DNA of 64,000 nucleotides. Origin: Limisphaerales bacterium. Its GTDB lineage: Bacteria; Verrucomicrobiota; Verrucomicrobiia; Limisphaerales; UBA1100. Below the pieces are notes generated by a model. The model did not search any database. It worked only from the letters and a program-made list of their open reading frames with translations, and was not told the DNA's origin. Every line of letters starts with the position of its first letter. Positions within the stretch are counted from its first letter, which is position 1. This document shows, in pieces, positions 54,892 to 64,000 of the stretch. The translations under genes were made by a program, and so were the position numbers. Location: positions 82,746-146,745 of the forward strand of contig JACNJL010000026.1 of assembly GCA_014382585.1 (NCBI GenBank), written 5' to 3'.

Positions 54892-57800
54892 ATGGCTAGT
54901 TTAAGAAAACGACTGAAAAGTGATAATTGGGTGTGTTGCTATGCTACTGCAGACGGGCGGCGAACACAACGAAGCACTGGCACCACGGACAAGGATGAGG
55001 CGATGGCAATTTGTCGTCGTTGGGAAAATGAGGAGTATGCCATGCGTGATGAAGGCGAGCCGGTTGAAGGGTTGGCGGTGGCCAACAAGCGTGCCTTGGT
55101 GGCAGGCATGGTGTCGATGGTGGTGGTGGTTTTGAGTTTAATTGGTTACTGGCAATATGATCTTTATAAAAACGGGCCCGAATTGTTTGTGGATGTGCCG
55201 GCGAGTGAACGGCCAGCGACGTTTTTTGAATCCAATTTGGCTAAGCGTCATCGTTGGGTGAATCTTTCGCCTGATGCGTTGGAGCGGTTGAATACGCTCG
55301 GCGGCAAGATTCGATTGAATCTGTTTGATGACCTGCAAGTGACCACTGAGGTGGTGGTGCATCGTTTCATTCATGGCGGCAGCGAGACCTCGGTGGGGCG
55401 GCTGGATAATGATCCGGATACGCTAATGATGATGTGCCGGCAAACCACTCAGCCGGGGAAATTGATGGGCGTGGTGGTGGACACCTTCGGCACGCAATAT
55501 TTAATTTCGCATGAGATGGATGGCAAACATGTCATTGTGGAGGTGGATCAGTCCAAGATCCCCGGCTGCGGAGGGGTGATTGAACTGGAGCAGGCAAAGC
55601 AACCCGTCAAAACAGCTGCAACGAAATCACAGAAATCCGCTTCGCCGATGGCTGCTCAAAGCTCGGCCGAGGCGAAGGCGTTGCAGCGGATGGTGCGCGG
55701 CTCGGAAGCGGCGGCATTGCTCGATCCCAACGGCCATACACATCGCGCGGGTACGGTCTGTACGGATTGCCGGTCGTTCACCGAGTTGAAAAAACGCTTT
55801 AAGCAGGCCGAGCTCAATCAAATTCCAAAAACCGGTGCGTTGGCGCCTATCCCGCCCCGGGAAAGCCCGGCGACTGAGCCGGTGAAAACCAGCTCTCATA
55901 ATTTGCTTAACTCGATGGGGTTCAACAAGCCGTTGTTGGCGGCCATCAATCCCTCTAATCGGAGCTTTGGTCTTTGGGGGCGGGGCGGTTCAGCGGTGCA
56001 ATCGGTTGGCCCTGCGTCGCCTGGAGTTTTAGAACATCTGCGCGGTGGCGATACGGAGTACATCGATATTCTGTTTATTTACACCGATGATTTGCTGCAG
56101 GAACAAACGCCACCGAATGCATCTGAAAAATTGAATAACCTGAATCTTTCCACCATCCGCACGGTGGAGCTGACCAATACAATTTTTTCCCAATGCCATA
56201 TCCCGTTGGAAATCCGTATGGCGGATCTCACATTAGCGCGGTCTCGGGCAATGTCCGGTGGCGATGCCACCTTGGCGCAAAACGGCGGCCCCGGCGGGCC
56301 GGCCTGGGAAGAGGTGCAGGCTCCGGTTCGACCGGTGTGGGATCCGGCAGCAACCCCCCCCGCATGGAGCAAGCATTGGAACAACGGCGCGAAAGTAGGC
56401 ATCTACAGGCCCAAGTATGAAAATTATAACCCCGGTGATTTGGGCGCGGCGTTGTCATGGATTGGTGACACCAGCAATAGCCTGATTTATGGTGACCAAT
56501 ATTGGGGCAGCGGCACCTTTGCCAGCACCCCGCCCGCGCAGCGGCCCTACATCAATTTGCCGAGTACGTTGACTTGGACGATCGTTCCCGAGTACGACAA
56601 TTCCGGTACGCCCGCAGATGATGCGGTGACTTTTACGTTTAACTCCACGCGCACTCCGGAGCTGAACACCGGACCGGTTGAGGATGCTGGTTCCAGCCAT
56701 GCGCTGGACGACAGCTATGCGGTGGGTAGCCCAACGGGAAATATGGGCGCAGCAACCTCGCATGCCCCAGTTCAGCAATACAACGATATAACCGGGCCAA
56801 CTCCCGGGCCGGTGTTGGTCGATATTGGAACGGATCAGCTCGAATGGATTGGCGGGGCGGAACATGGATTGGCCACGGGGTCGGTGGTTCATTTTTCATC
56901 CTGGACGACTCCACCCGATGCCAATGGCAGCAAACGGCCCAAGTGGAAGGCTTACCAGCAACCGGTAAAAAACACCAAGGTGAAAGTGGAAGCCGCCGAA
57001 GGCGGTTCTAATGACAGCGGTGACGACCCTGTTCGCCCCGGAAATCCTGGAACGGCCCAAGCACCAGGAAGCCCCGTGGCAATGCAACGCGCCGATGTGA
57101 TTAAGGGCGTGGTAGAATACCCAATCGTGGCCGGATTATTCGGCGTGGTCACCGAAGCACAGCATTACCCCGGGATCGATCTGGGCAAAGGCAAGGTGCA
57201 CCCGATGATTGAATCGGGCCGGGCCAGTTACTGGCGTCTGAATTTTCTGGGCAAAACTGCGGAGCCAGAAAAAAGCGCGCGCGCGTTTCTCAGCGCAATG
57301 GCCGGGCAACTCAAAATGAAGCAGGACACCTCCGACCTGCAAACCCTCCAGGTGAAGCACGGCTTTGGCACGGCCCACACCCGTTTCCAGCAAACCGTTC
57401 GCGGCATTCCCGTGTACGGCGCGTTTCTGACGGTGAATCAGGGAACCGATGGCGCCATAAACACGTTACACACCAAATATCATGCCAGCTTAAATGTCCC
57501 CGCTGAAGCGCGTCCGCGACTTAGCCTGACCGCAGCCAAGGGGGCAGCCTATCGCAAAGGCGGCGTTAAGCGCCCGCGGATGCCCGGATCCGGCAAGCTG
57601 GTTTGGTGGCCCGACGAGCACGGCAACGCCAAGCTCGCCTGGGAAGTCACCGTTTGCGCTATGAAACCACTGGGCGATTTTCACACGGTGGTGGATGCGG
57701 AAACTGGTGAAGTTATGCTGCAGGAAAACCGCATCTGTTTCGCGACGGTCAGCGGTTCCGGTTTTGTGTTTAAGCCAAACCCATATCAGGTGAACGGTGG

Positions 57801-60800
57801 CGATGTGAACGGCACGTTGGTGGATAATGCCGACAACAACAGCACCCAGCTCGACAGCCTGATGAACAACGTAACCCTGCCCCGACTCACAGCGGGATTG
57901 GGCTATCTCACAGGGACCTACGCGGATCTGGTGCGCCTCAACAGCGGCAGCCTGCCAGACAACGATGCGTTTGAAGTTTCACGTGCCTATAATTACAGCC
58001 GGAATGATTTGCGTTTTGAGCAGCCTACGATTTATTACACGATTGATCGCATTGCTAATTATTTTGTATCACTTGGGTTTTCCGCGAGCAATACCCCCCC
58101 CAATGGCATTCGCGATGCCAACGCTACTTGGGCCTGTTCACAATGGAATACAGTAGACCAGTCATTCTTCTCCCCGGCCAACAATACCTTGCATTTTGGC
58201 ACCGGCGGGGTGGATGATGGCGAGGATGGCGATATCGTCGCGCATGAATACGGCCACGCGGTTCAGGGCGATCAGAATATAAACTGGGCCGGCGGTGAAA
58301 TGGGCGCTATGGGCGAAGGGTTCGGAGACTATTTGGCAGCCTCCATTTTCGCTAACGACGGCGATTCGTTATATCAAACATATCATGCGCCGGCCGTGGG
58401 TGAGTGGGATGCGGTTGTGTATGATCCTTCGTTTGATAACAGCCTTGATGTTTCCCGTGGCAAAATCAAAACCATCATGGGCGATGGCACACAGTTTATT
58501 GATAATAATGCTTCGGCGCTGTCTAACGATGTGCAACTGGTGAACATCGGGGATTTTGTCATCGAACCCACCGCTTCGCAGAAAATTTATTTCACCGACA
58601 ACAACGGCAGCAGTGTTCGGCGGATGGATCACAATGCGACCTTTGACACCACCGTAGATGTGAATTCCTCCTTCACCCGTTTGGCTGGCGGCGGCGCGCA
58701 AAATCCCGACGCCAATGCCTCGGCAGCTAATGTTGCCTTGCAACAAAGCCTTGGAACGCTCGGGGCCATCGACCTTAACTCCACCGAAGGCGTGTTCTTT
58801 GTAGACAAAAACTCAACCGGCTCGTGCCGCATTCGGCGAATTGACACCAACGGCTCGCTCACCACTGTAATTGGTGGCGGGGCAGGGGATCCCACCTCAA
58901 TTACCACCAACCCGGTGAATGCGCCTTTGGCGACGTCTTTGAGCTTCTCCGCAATCGACGATATTGCGTTTGATGACTTGAACCGGCTTTATATTTGCCA
59001 GCGCACCAGTCAGCGCGTTTGGCGGCTGGAATCAAACGGAACCATGATTCTCTTCGGTGGCGGCGGTTTGTTACAGTGGGACGGGCCGCCGGCTTCGAAC
59101 AGCAATTTCGGGGGGGTGCAAAATCTGGCTACGCGCACGGTTGGTTTAAACCGGTTTGTGTATCTGGACACCAATACCACCCTGAACGGCGTTCGGATTC
59201 GACGCATTGCCGTGGATGATAATCCCACCTTGCGGTTGGTCACCACGGTGGCCGGTTCGGGCTTAATCGGGAATGATCCGGACGCCAACTCGTCCAACCC
59301 GGTCACGGCAATTTCCTGCCGGCTCACAGACGTGGATGGCATGAGGTTTGATAGTTCTGGGCGACTGTATTTTGGCGATGGCAGCGCGCAACGCGTGCGG
59401 CGGGTGGATGTCGCGGGCATTATCACCACGGTTTCCGGCGGTGGCTCCAACGATACCGGCGATGGAAATTCCACGAGCGCGGCGATGATCGGACCGGTGA
59501 AAACGATTGGGGTGGATGGTAACCTACAGGTTTATTCGCTGGGGAGCACCCCGCTCGGTGGGCTTCGCCTTCGCAAAAGCTACGGAGGGCCTCCGATTGA
59601 TCCGCCCAATTTGCGCCGCGTGGATGGCAACAAGATGTACCCGGCAGATTTGGTGGGGGAGGTTCATGCGGATGGCGAAATTTGGTCTCGCGCTCTGTGG
59701 GATATTCGCAAGGCGATTCTGGCTTCGGATGGGAATGCTTCGATCGCCGATCGGCTGATTCTGCAACACCACTTTGGCCTGCCCGGTGGCAGCACTATGA
59801 GAACTGCCGCCGTCGCAATAAATAATGCGGATCTCTCCCTTTATGCGGGCGCGCATACCGCGTCGATTCAAAAAGCCTTCAACGATCGTGGAATCACAGT
59901 TTCAGGCGATTACTCAACTGGCCTCGGCATCAACATCGTTCTCAATACAGATTATTATGTGCGGCGTGAAAGCGCCACGCAATTCAGCCTGTATCTCAGC
60001 TGGAATGAAGCCTTAAAAAATAAAAATAAGATTGATTTCAATGGCACCGGATTCGGTATCCATATGACCCGCGGCAGTGTGGCGGACCTCGCCTATGGTC
60101 AGGCATTCGATCCCACTTACGGGGGGGTGTTGGGAACCAACGGTGTGGACGTGGGAGCGTTGCGTATGGATCTTAACGGCGCGGGAGGTCAGCGTTACCC
60201 GAACCTCCACGGCGCCTACGGCGATTTTGAAATGGGATACATTTCTACTCGCGCGGATTTGGTCTGTATCCTTACTGAGAATCTCACCGGACCAGCGGCG
60301 GGTTTGGCACTGAAACTCACCGATCGAGGCACCAATCCGCCCCGCGATCTCTTCACCAACACCACAAGGCCGGATGATGTGGATTTCAACTCATCCGAGG
60401 TAATTCGTCACCGCGACAGTATTCGCAATCTCTCTTTACAGGGCCAATATATGACCGGCGGGTATACCTTCCAACACGAACTGGGTCACGTGCTCGGTGC
60501 CGCGCATGGTTTGGGGGATGTGGGTGCCGGCTCACTTCCCGGCACGCCGGGGCTCCATCCGCATGATGGGGGCATCACGTTTAGCCCATACGCTTATACA
60601 AATTCCAATGGAGTGGCGGATACGTTCCTTGCCGTGGGAAACCACTTTATGAGCTGGGGCTCTCAGGGGTTTGGCACCAAGTACTGCACGATCATGGCTT
60701 ACCCCAGCACTCGCGGCAGTACCCAAATTCCTTTATACAGTAGCCCGATTGCGTTCTGGCGAGGAGAACCCACGGGTCGCCTCCGGGGGATGTATCTCCC

Positions 60801-61734
60801 ACCCCCTTTGTCATCCTACAGCCAGCCGTTGTATATGGATAATGCCCAGTGCATAAGTGCCACTGGGCATTTGTCGGCGTTCTATCGGGACTCCAACGGA
60901 TCCGGGCGAGCCCCCTCGCGCACCTCTGTCCGGCCCGAGCCACCCAAGGGTTTGCCTGGGGAACGGCCCGTGAATTACAGTCGCAATCCGAGCCAAGCAA
61001 ACGCTAAAGGTGGCAACAGTGGAACGGCAGCCGCAGGCGCCCCCACTCAAGTGGGTCCCGGCGGTGCTGCTAATCCCGGCGGAGGGCTCGGCGGGGCGAC
61101 CAATCCTACCACTACCACCAACCGGCCGGGCATTCCTCTTGGTGGAGGCAGCAATCCCACCCTGCCCGTCATCCCGCCTGGCGGCGGGTTGGGCGGCACC
61201 AATAATCCCGGCGGCGGGCTCGGGGGCACCACTAATAATCCCACCGTATTACCCATCAATCCCGCAGTGCCTAATGACCACCGATATTCCGCCACTAAAT
61301 GGAATGGCGGGCGCTGGGCAAACAATAATACCACCTTTGCCACCGTCATCAACGGCCACAACAACGGCGCCACCCATGAAAACGCCGAACGCGGGCATCC
61401 GGCCTTCCACGGCAAATCCGTGTGGTGGTACATCGAATGGCCCGCCACCGCTGCTGCCATTACCCTTAAGCAACTAACGGCGAGCACCAAGGGAAGTACA
61501 TTTGACACCACCCTCGGGGTGATGTACGTGGCCAAAGGCCAGGCGGCCACCCAAGTGCCGCTCAACAACCAGTATTTCAAGTGGAACAATAATGCCCCCG
61601 GCGGCGGCGGCCCCTTCAGCACCGTGATATTACCGCAAGTGAGGCTCAACCCCGGCGACCGCATCTACTTCATGGTCGACGGTGTGGGCGGGACCAGCGG
61701 AAAAGTCCGCCTCGGCGTGAAGATGACGAAATAG
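54892..61734 (+). CDS. Giant membrane-anchored protein with nested M12-like and M36-like metalloprotease domains
   Basis: 2280 residues. 1-50 resemble the arm-binding N-terminus of tyrosine recombinases (SDNWVCCYATADGRRTQRST); 68-87 are the only membrane helix. A propeptide-like part is followed near 390 by the first strand of an M12-type domain (YIDILFIYTDDLL). About 760-930 look like an FTP/PepSY propeptide, then an M36/M4-type site HEYGH (1118-1122) with third ligand Glu1142 in GEGFGD. NHL-like repeats span about 1195-1560, after which the M36 C-terminal part resumes (EVHADGEIW, His1592). The M12 site HELGHVLGAAH lies at 1862-1872, with Met-turn TIMAY (Met1935). A Gly/Asn/Pro linker and a PPC-like domain end the protein. 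Both zinc sites are intact. Confidence 0.82.
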   Translation: MASLRKRLKSDNWVCCYATADGRRTQRSTGTTDKDEAMAICRRWENEEYAMRDEGEPVEGLAVANKRALVAGMVSMVVVVLSLIGYWQYDLYKNGPELFVDVPASERPATFFESNLAKRHRWVNLSPDALERLNTLGGKIRLNLFDDLQVTTEVVVHRFIHGGSETSVGRLDNDPDTLMMMCRQTTQPGKLMGVVVDTFGTQYLISHEMDGKHVIVEVDQSKIPGCGGVIELEQAKQPVKTAATKSQKSASPMAAQSSAEAKALQRMVRGSEAAALLDPNGHTHRAGTVCTDCRSFTELKKRFKQAELNQIPKTGALAPIPPRESPATEPVKTSSHNLLNSMGFNKPLLAAINPSNRSFGLWGRGGSAVQSVGPASPGVLEHLRGGDTEYIDILFIYTDDLLQEQTPPNASEKLNNLNLSTIRTVELTNTIFSQCHIPLEIRMADLTLARSRAMSGGDATLAQNGGPGGPAWEEVQAPVRPVWDPAATPPAWSKHWNNGAKVGIYRPKYENYNPGDLGAALSWIGDTSNSLIYGDQYWGSGTFASTPPAQRPYINLPSTLTWTIVPEYDNSGTPADDAVTFTFNSTRTPELNTGPVEDAGSSHALDDSYAVGSPTGNMGAATSHAPVQQYNDITGPTPGPVLVDIGTDQLEWIGGAEHGLATGSVVHFSSWTTPPDANGSKRPKWKAYQQPVKNTKVKVEAAEGGSNDSGDDPVRPGNPGTAQAPGSPVAMQRADVIKGVVEYPIVAGLFGVVTEAQHYPGIDLGKGKVHPMIESGRASYWRLNFLGKTAEPEKSARAFLSAMAGQLKMKQDTSDLQTLQVKHGFGTAHTRFQQTVRGIPVYGAFLTVNQGTDGAINTLHTKYHASLNVPAEARPRLSLTAAKGAAYRKGGVKRPRMPGSGKLVWWPDEHGNAKLAWEVTVCAMKPLGDFHTVVDAETGEVMLQENRICFATVSGSGFVFKPNPYQVNGGDVNGTLVDNADNNSTQLDSLMNNVTLPRLTAGLGYLTGTYADLVRLNSGSLPDNDAFEVSRAYNYSRNDLRFEQPTIYYTIDRIANYFVSLGFSASNTPPNGIRDANATWACSQWNTVDQSFFSPANNTLHFGTGGVDDGEDGDIVAHEYGHAVQGDQNINWAGGEMGAMGEGFGDYLAASIFANDGDSLYQTYHAPAVGEWDAVVYDPSFDNSLDVSRGKIKTIMGDGTQFIDNNASALSNDVQLVNIGDFVIEPTASQKIYFTDNNGSSVRRMDHNATFDTTVDVNSSFTRLAGGGAQNPDANASAANVALQQSLGTLGAIDLNSTEGVFFVDKNSTGSCRIRRIDTNGSLTTVIGGGAGDPTSITTNPVNAPLATSLSFSAIDDIAFDDLNRLYICQRTSQRVWRLESNGTMILFGGGGLLQWDGPPASNSNFGGVQNLATRTVGLNRFVYLDTNTTLNGVRIRRIAVDDNPTLRLVTTVAGSGLIGNDPDANSSNPVTAISCRLTDVDGMRFDSSGRLYFGDGSAQRVRRVDVAGIITTVSGGGSNDTGDGNSTSAAMIGPVKTIGVDGNLQVYSLGSTPLGGLRLRKSYGGPPIDPPNLRRVDGNKMYPADLVGEVHADGEIWSRALWDIRKAILASDGNASIADRLILQHHFGLPGGSTMRTAAVAINNADLSLYAGAHTASIQKAFNDRGITVSGDYSTGLGINIVLNTDYYVRRESATQFSLYLSWNEALKNKNKIDFNGTGFGIHMTRGSVADLAYGQAFDPTYGGVLGTNGVDVGALRMDLNGAGGQRYPNLHGAYGDFEMGYISTRADLVCILTENLTGPAAGLALKLTDRGTNPPRDLFTNTTRPDDVDFNSSEVIRHRDSIRNLSLQGQYMTGGYTFQHELGHVLGAAHGLGDVGAGSLPGTPGLHPHDGGITFSPYAYTNSNGVADTFLAVGNHFMSWGSQGFGTKYCTIMAYPSTRGSTQIPLYSSPIAFWRGEPTGRLRGMYLPPPLSSYSQPLYMDNAQCISATGHLSAFYRDSNGSGRAPSRTSVRPEPPKGLPGERPVNYSRNPSQANAKGGNSGTAAAGAPTQVGPGGAANPGGGLGGATNPTTTTNRPGIPLGGGSNPTLPVIPPGGGLGGTNNPGGGLGGTTNNPTVLPINPAVPNDHRYSATKWNGGRWANNNTTFATVINGHNNGATHENAERGHPAFHGKSVWWYIEWPATAAAITLKQLTASTKGSTFDTTLGVMYVAKGQAATQVPLNNQYFKWNNNAPGGGGPFSTVILPQVRLNPGDRIYFMVDGVGGTSGKVRLGVKMTK

Positions 61735-61766
61735 ATTTCAGTTCAGAATTCTACAAATCCATCCAA

Positions 61767-61796
61767 ACTCCGCACATCATTGTGTGGGGTTTTTTT
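61767..61796 (+). terminator. Intrinsic terminator of the giant protease gene
   Basis: A 10-base stem (ACTCCGCACA with TGTGTGGGGT, two G-T pairs) and a TCAT loop are followed by an unbroken T-run ending at 61796. It lies 33 bases after the stop and 14 bases before the convergent propeller gene ends. Confidence 0.85.
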
Positions 61797-61809
61797 GTGA
61801 TGAATCGGC

Positions 61810-63123
61810 TTACTCACCCACGCAATAGAGGTGCGAATCGGAGCGCAGATAAAGGCGGCCATCACTGATGGCTGGGCTGGCGTTGAAGACGGTGCGGTCG
61901 CTGGTGAAACTGTTTTGGGCGAGTTGGTTGAATTTGGGTTTGGCTTCCACCACAAACGCACCGGCATTGCGGCTGACGGAAATGAGTTTGCCGTCCACCA
62001 AAATCGGGGAAGCATAAAATTTTGGGACACCGCGCGTGCTTTGGAGGCGCTCGCGGTAAACTTCTTTGCCGGTCTTGGCGTTAAGGCAAACGGCGTAACC
62101 GCTGCGGTCCATCCAGTAAATGTGGTCGGCGTGATGGACGGGCGAAGCGACGTAGGGGGCGCGGGTGGAGGTCCAGAGTGTTTTAGAATTGCTGACATCA
62201 TCCTGGCCGCCGAGCTGAAGGGCGACGCCGCTTTGGCGAGGGTAACCGCCGAAGGCAAATACCGCGCCGCCCGCGGCTATCACGCTGGGGGAAACATTGC
62301 TGCCGCCCACGTTGGTAAAGGCGTACCAATTGAAGGTGCCTTTGGCGGGGTTGAGCGACCACACTTCGCTGTCCACCGCGAGGATCATTTGGGTTCCTGA
62401 TTTTGTTTTGATGAGCGCGGGTGTACCGTAGGAATCCTGATAACCGGCGATGATTTTCGGGCCCCAACGCCACGCTTGTTTGCCGGTGGCGGTGTGGAGT
62501 GCCACGAGGGCACCGCCTTCCTGCAGGGTGTTGAGCAAAAGTAAATTGCCGTGCAACACCGGACTGGAAGCCGAGCCCCAGCGTTTGCGGCTGGATTGCG
62601 TGCCGGTTTTCACACGCCATAATTCATTGCCTTTCATATCGAAGGCGAGCACGCCGGTTTTGCCGAGGAACACGAAAATGGATTTGCCATCGGTGGCCGG
62701 CGTGCTGGTGGCGTAGCCGTGTTCGGGCACGCCCATCCCGCCGTAGCGATCTTCCTCGGCAGTGGGCTTGATTTTTTTGTGCCACAAAATGTCGCCGGTC
62801 TTGGCGCTAATGCAAAGGACGTGGCGTAGCAGTTCGCGCGGGTCATTGCCGGAATTATCGCCACCACCCACGCCGTAGCCGGAATAGCACGTGAGGAAAA
62901 GGTGGTCCCCCCAAACCACCGGGCTGGATGCGCCAGCACCGGGGAGTGGGAGTTTCCACTTAAGGTTTTTAGAGTCGCTCCAAGTGAGCGGCGCAGACTC
63001 GCCGGGAGCCGTGCCATCGCCGTTGGGTCCGCGCCATTGGGGCCAGTTTTTATCAGCCGCAGGAGCCGCTAAAGCGGTTGAGGCCAGAGCAAGGCCAAGC
63101 AGGGCAGGGCGCAGCGATTTCAT
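61810..63123 (-). CDS. Secreted PQQ-like beta-propeller protein
   Basis: The ATG at 63123 gives 437 residues with a signal peptide (LLGLALASTALAAPAADK). The frame extends far upstream through the next gene and is not coding there. WPQWRGPNGDGTAPGE is the classic start of planctomycete/verrucomicrobial PQQ propellers. Blades include LCISAKTGDILWHKKI, VALHTATGKQAWRWG and VCLNAKTGKEVYRERL. It lies 19 bases after the EF-hand gene on the same strand, likely co-transcribed. No catalytic residues for alcohol dehydrogenase are visible, so a binding or scaffold role is more likely. Confidence 0.88.
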   Translation of the reverse strand: MKSLRPALLGLALASTALAAPAADKNWPQWRGPNGDGTAPGESAPLTWSDSKNLKWKLPLPGAGASSPVVWGDHLFLTCYSGYGVGGGDNSGNDPRELLRHVLCISAKTGDILWHKKIKPTAEEDRYGGMGVPEHGYATSTPATDGKSIFVFLGKTGVLAFDMKGNELWRVKTGTQSSRKRWGSASSPVLHGNLLLLNTLQEGGALVALHTATGKQAWRWGPKIIAGYQDSYGTPALIKTKSGTQMILAVDSEVWSLNPAKGTFNWYAFTNVGGSNVSPSVIAAGGAVFAFGGYPRQSGVALQLGGQDDVSNSKTLWTSTRAPYVASPVHHADHIYWMDRSGYAVCLNAKTGKEVYRERLQSTRGVPKFYASPILVDGKLISVSRNAGAFVVEAKPKFNQLAQNSFTSDRTVFNASPAISDGRLYLRSDSHLYCVGE

Positions 63124-63142
63124 TTGTGGGGCGAGCCAAAGG

Positions 63143-63967
63143 TTAAGCGTCCGAGCGTCGATCGGTGGGGCGTCCTGGCCGGGTGGGCCGGTCGCCGCCG
63201 GGGCGTTGATCCGGGCGGCCGGGGCGATTGAAGCCTCCTCCAGGACGATCGCCACCGGGGCGTTGGCCAGGATTGAAGCCTCCTCCGGGACGATCGCCAC
63301 CGGGGCGTTGGCCGGGATTGAAGCCTCCTCCGGGACGATCACCACCGGGGCGTTGGCCGGGATTGAATCCGCCTTCACGGCCGCCGCGGTCGAATGACGG
63401 GAGCATTTCTTCGCGGGTGAGTTTGCCGTCTTTATTTTTGTCCAGCTTGGACAATGCGGCGGTGGCGTTCTTGAGTTCCGCAGCGGAAATCTCACCGTCT
63501 TTATTGGCGTCCAACGCGATCATCACAGGATTCATCGGGCGTCCGCCACCGAAATTGGGCCGGTCACCGCCTTGTCCGGGCCGTCCTCCTTCACCGGGGC
63601 GACCTCCTTCACCGGGGCGACCTCCTTCACCGGGGCGACCTCCTTCACCGGGCCGTCCCCCTTCACCGGGGCGCCCCCCCGCGCCGGGCCTTCCGCCGCC
63701 GGGAGCACGGTCTCCGCCGCCCGCACCGCCTATTTGGGCACGGAAAAATTCCTGCATTTGTTCGCGAGAGGGGCGCTCTTTTTCGTCGAGTTTGCCGTCT
63801 TTGTTTTTGTCAAAATGTTTGAGCATTTGTTCGCGAATGGTGCCACGGTCGCCGCCGCTGGGACGTCGGTCGCCGCCTTCGCCCGGGCCGCGTTGTTGTG
63901 CCTGTGCGGCGGTGGGAATGAGGATGAGGCCGCCAAGGATGGCGGGAATTAGGGTTTTCGTTTTCAT
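63143..63967 (-). CDS. Secreted EF-hand protein with Gly/Pro/Arg repeat arrays
   Basis: 274 residues with a signal peptide ending TAAQAQQ. There are three EF-hand calcium loops: [12 protein letters not shown] (53-64), [12 protein letters not shown] (153-164) and [12 protein letters not shown] (176-187). Between the first and second is an array of about seven RPGEGG units. After the third is [15 protein letters not shown], repeated three times plus a degenerate copy. The basic, flexible repeats could bind polyanions. First gene of a pair with the propeller gene. Confidence 0.85.
   Translation of the reverse strand: MKTKTLIPAILGGLILIPTAAQAQQRGPGEGGDRRPSGGDRGTIREQMLKHFDKNKDGKLDEKERPSREQMQEFFRAQIGGAGGGDRAPGGGRPGAGGRPGEGGRPGEGGRPGEGGRPGEGGRPGEGGRPGQGGDRPNFGGGRPMNPVMIALDANKDGEISAAELKNATAALSKLDKNKDGKLTREEMLPSFDRGGREGGFNPGQRPGGDRPGGGFNPGQRPGGDRPGGGFNPGQRPGGDRPGGGFNRPGRPDQRPGGDRPTRPGRPTDRRSDA
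63197..63366. repeat. 45-base tandem repeat in the EF-hand gene
   Basis: Three close copies and one degenerate copy of a 45-base unit encode the 15-residue [15 protein letters not shown] motif. The frame is kept if copies are gained or lost. Confidence 0.85.
63569..63694. repeat. 18-base tandem repeat in the EF-hand gene
   Basis: About seven copies of an 18-base unit (plus-strand core CACCGGGGCGACCTCCTT) encode RPGEGG, with two variant copies carrying Ala or Gln. Confidence 0.85.
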
Positions 63968-64000
63968 TATGATTATGGTTTTTTGTGAATCTTCAGACTT

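Noticed and set aside
63124..63495. N-terminal extension of the second PQQ propeller protein
   Set aside because: It runs through the coding repeats of the EF-hand gene on the same strand; ATG 63123 gives a clean signal peptide.

Overview
The window looks like a chromosomal segment of a PVC-group bacterium, most likely Verrucomicrobiota of a Pedosphaera-like lineage. I infer this from the planctomycete/verrucomicrobial families present (two DUF1501 proteins, a DUF1549/DUF1553 protein with an N-terminal cytochrome c site, PQQ-like propellers, an FHA-kinase-LRR protein, SPFH gene clusters) and from several kinds of dispersed intergenic hairpin repeat. There is no rRNA to confirm it. No prophage, insertion sequence or CRISPR array is visible.

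1-3.3 kb: the end of a Sel1-repeat protein converges on an FHA/Ser-Thr kinase/LRR membrane protein. 3.3-21.8 kb: twelve tightly packed plus-strand genes that look like one 18.5 kb operon. They encode two ABC-2 permeases with a single ATPase, three SPFH (HflK/HflC-like) membrane proteins, a P1B-type ATPase whose CPC motif is replaced by SPV, a conserved membrane protein, and a complete oligopeptide importer (OppA, B, C and fused DF). OppC carries an unusual metal-ribbon-like loop.

21.9-36.7 kb: mostly housekeeping genes. These are pgk-tpiA-secG, lgt-rluD, glnD, pdxJ-acpS and comEC (with a degenerate metallo-beta-lactamase motif), then a PQQ propeller protein and a DUF2071 protein. Two AT-rich genes for secreted proteins of unknown function (29.1-30.6 kb) sit between glnD and acpS. 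36.7-44.0 kb: a DUF1549/DUF1553 cytochrome and two DUF1501 proteins in a row, then a ceramidase-like secreted hydrolase.

44.1-53.7 kb: a PMPAAA-repeat membrane protein, thioredoxin, a class V aminotransferase, a formylglycine-generating-enzyme-like lipoprotein, only the C-terminal half of carbamoyl-phosphate synthase large subunit, pabB, a LOG-family protein, der, and tRNA-Glu and tRNA-Asp.

53.7-64.0 kb: a nested palindromic repeat and a small lipoprotein precede a giant 2280-residue protein. Its N-terminus resembles the arm-binding domain of a tyrosine recombinase, followed by one membrane segment. The outer part then appears to be an M12-like metalloprotease split by an M36/fungalysin-like metalloprotease, which is itself split by an NHL-like propeller. 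A PQQ propeller protein and a repeat-rich EF-hand protein follow on the minus strand. The strongest candidates for undescribed biology are the giant nested protease and the SPFH/P-ATPase/ABC/Opp operon.
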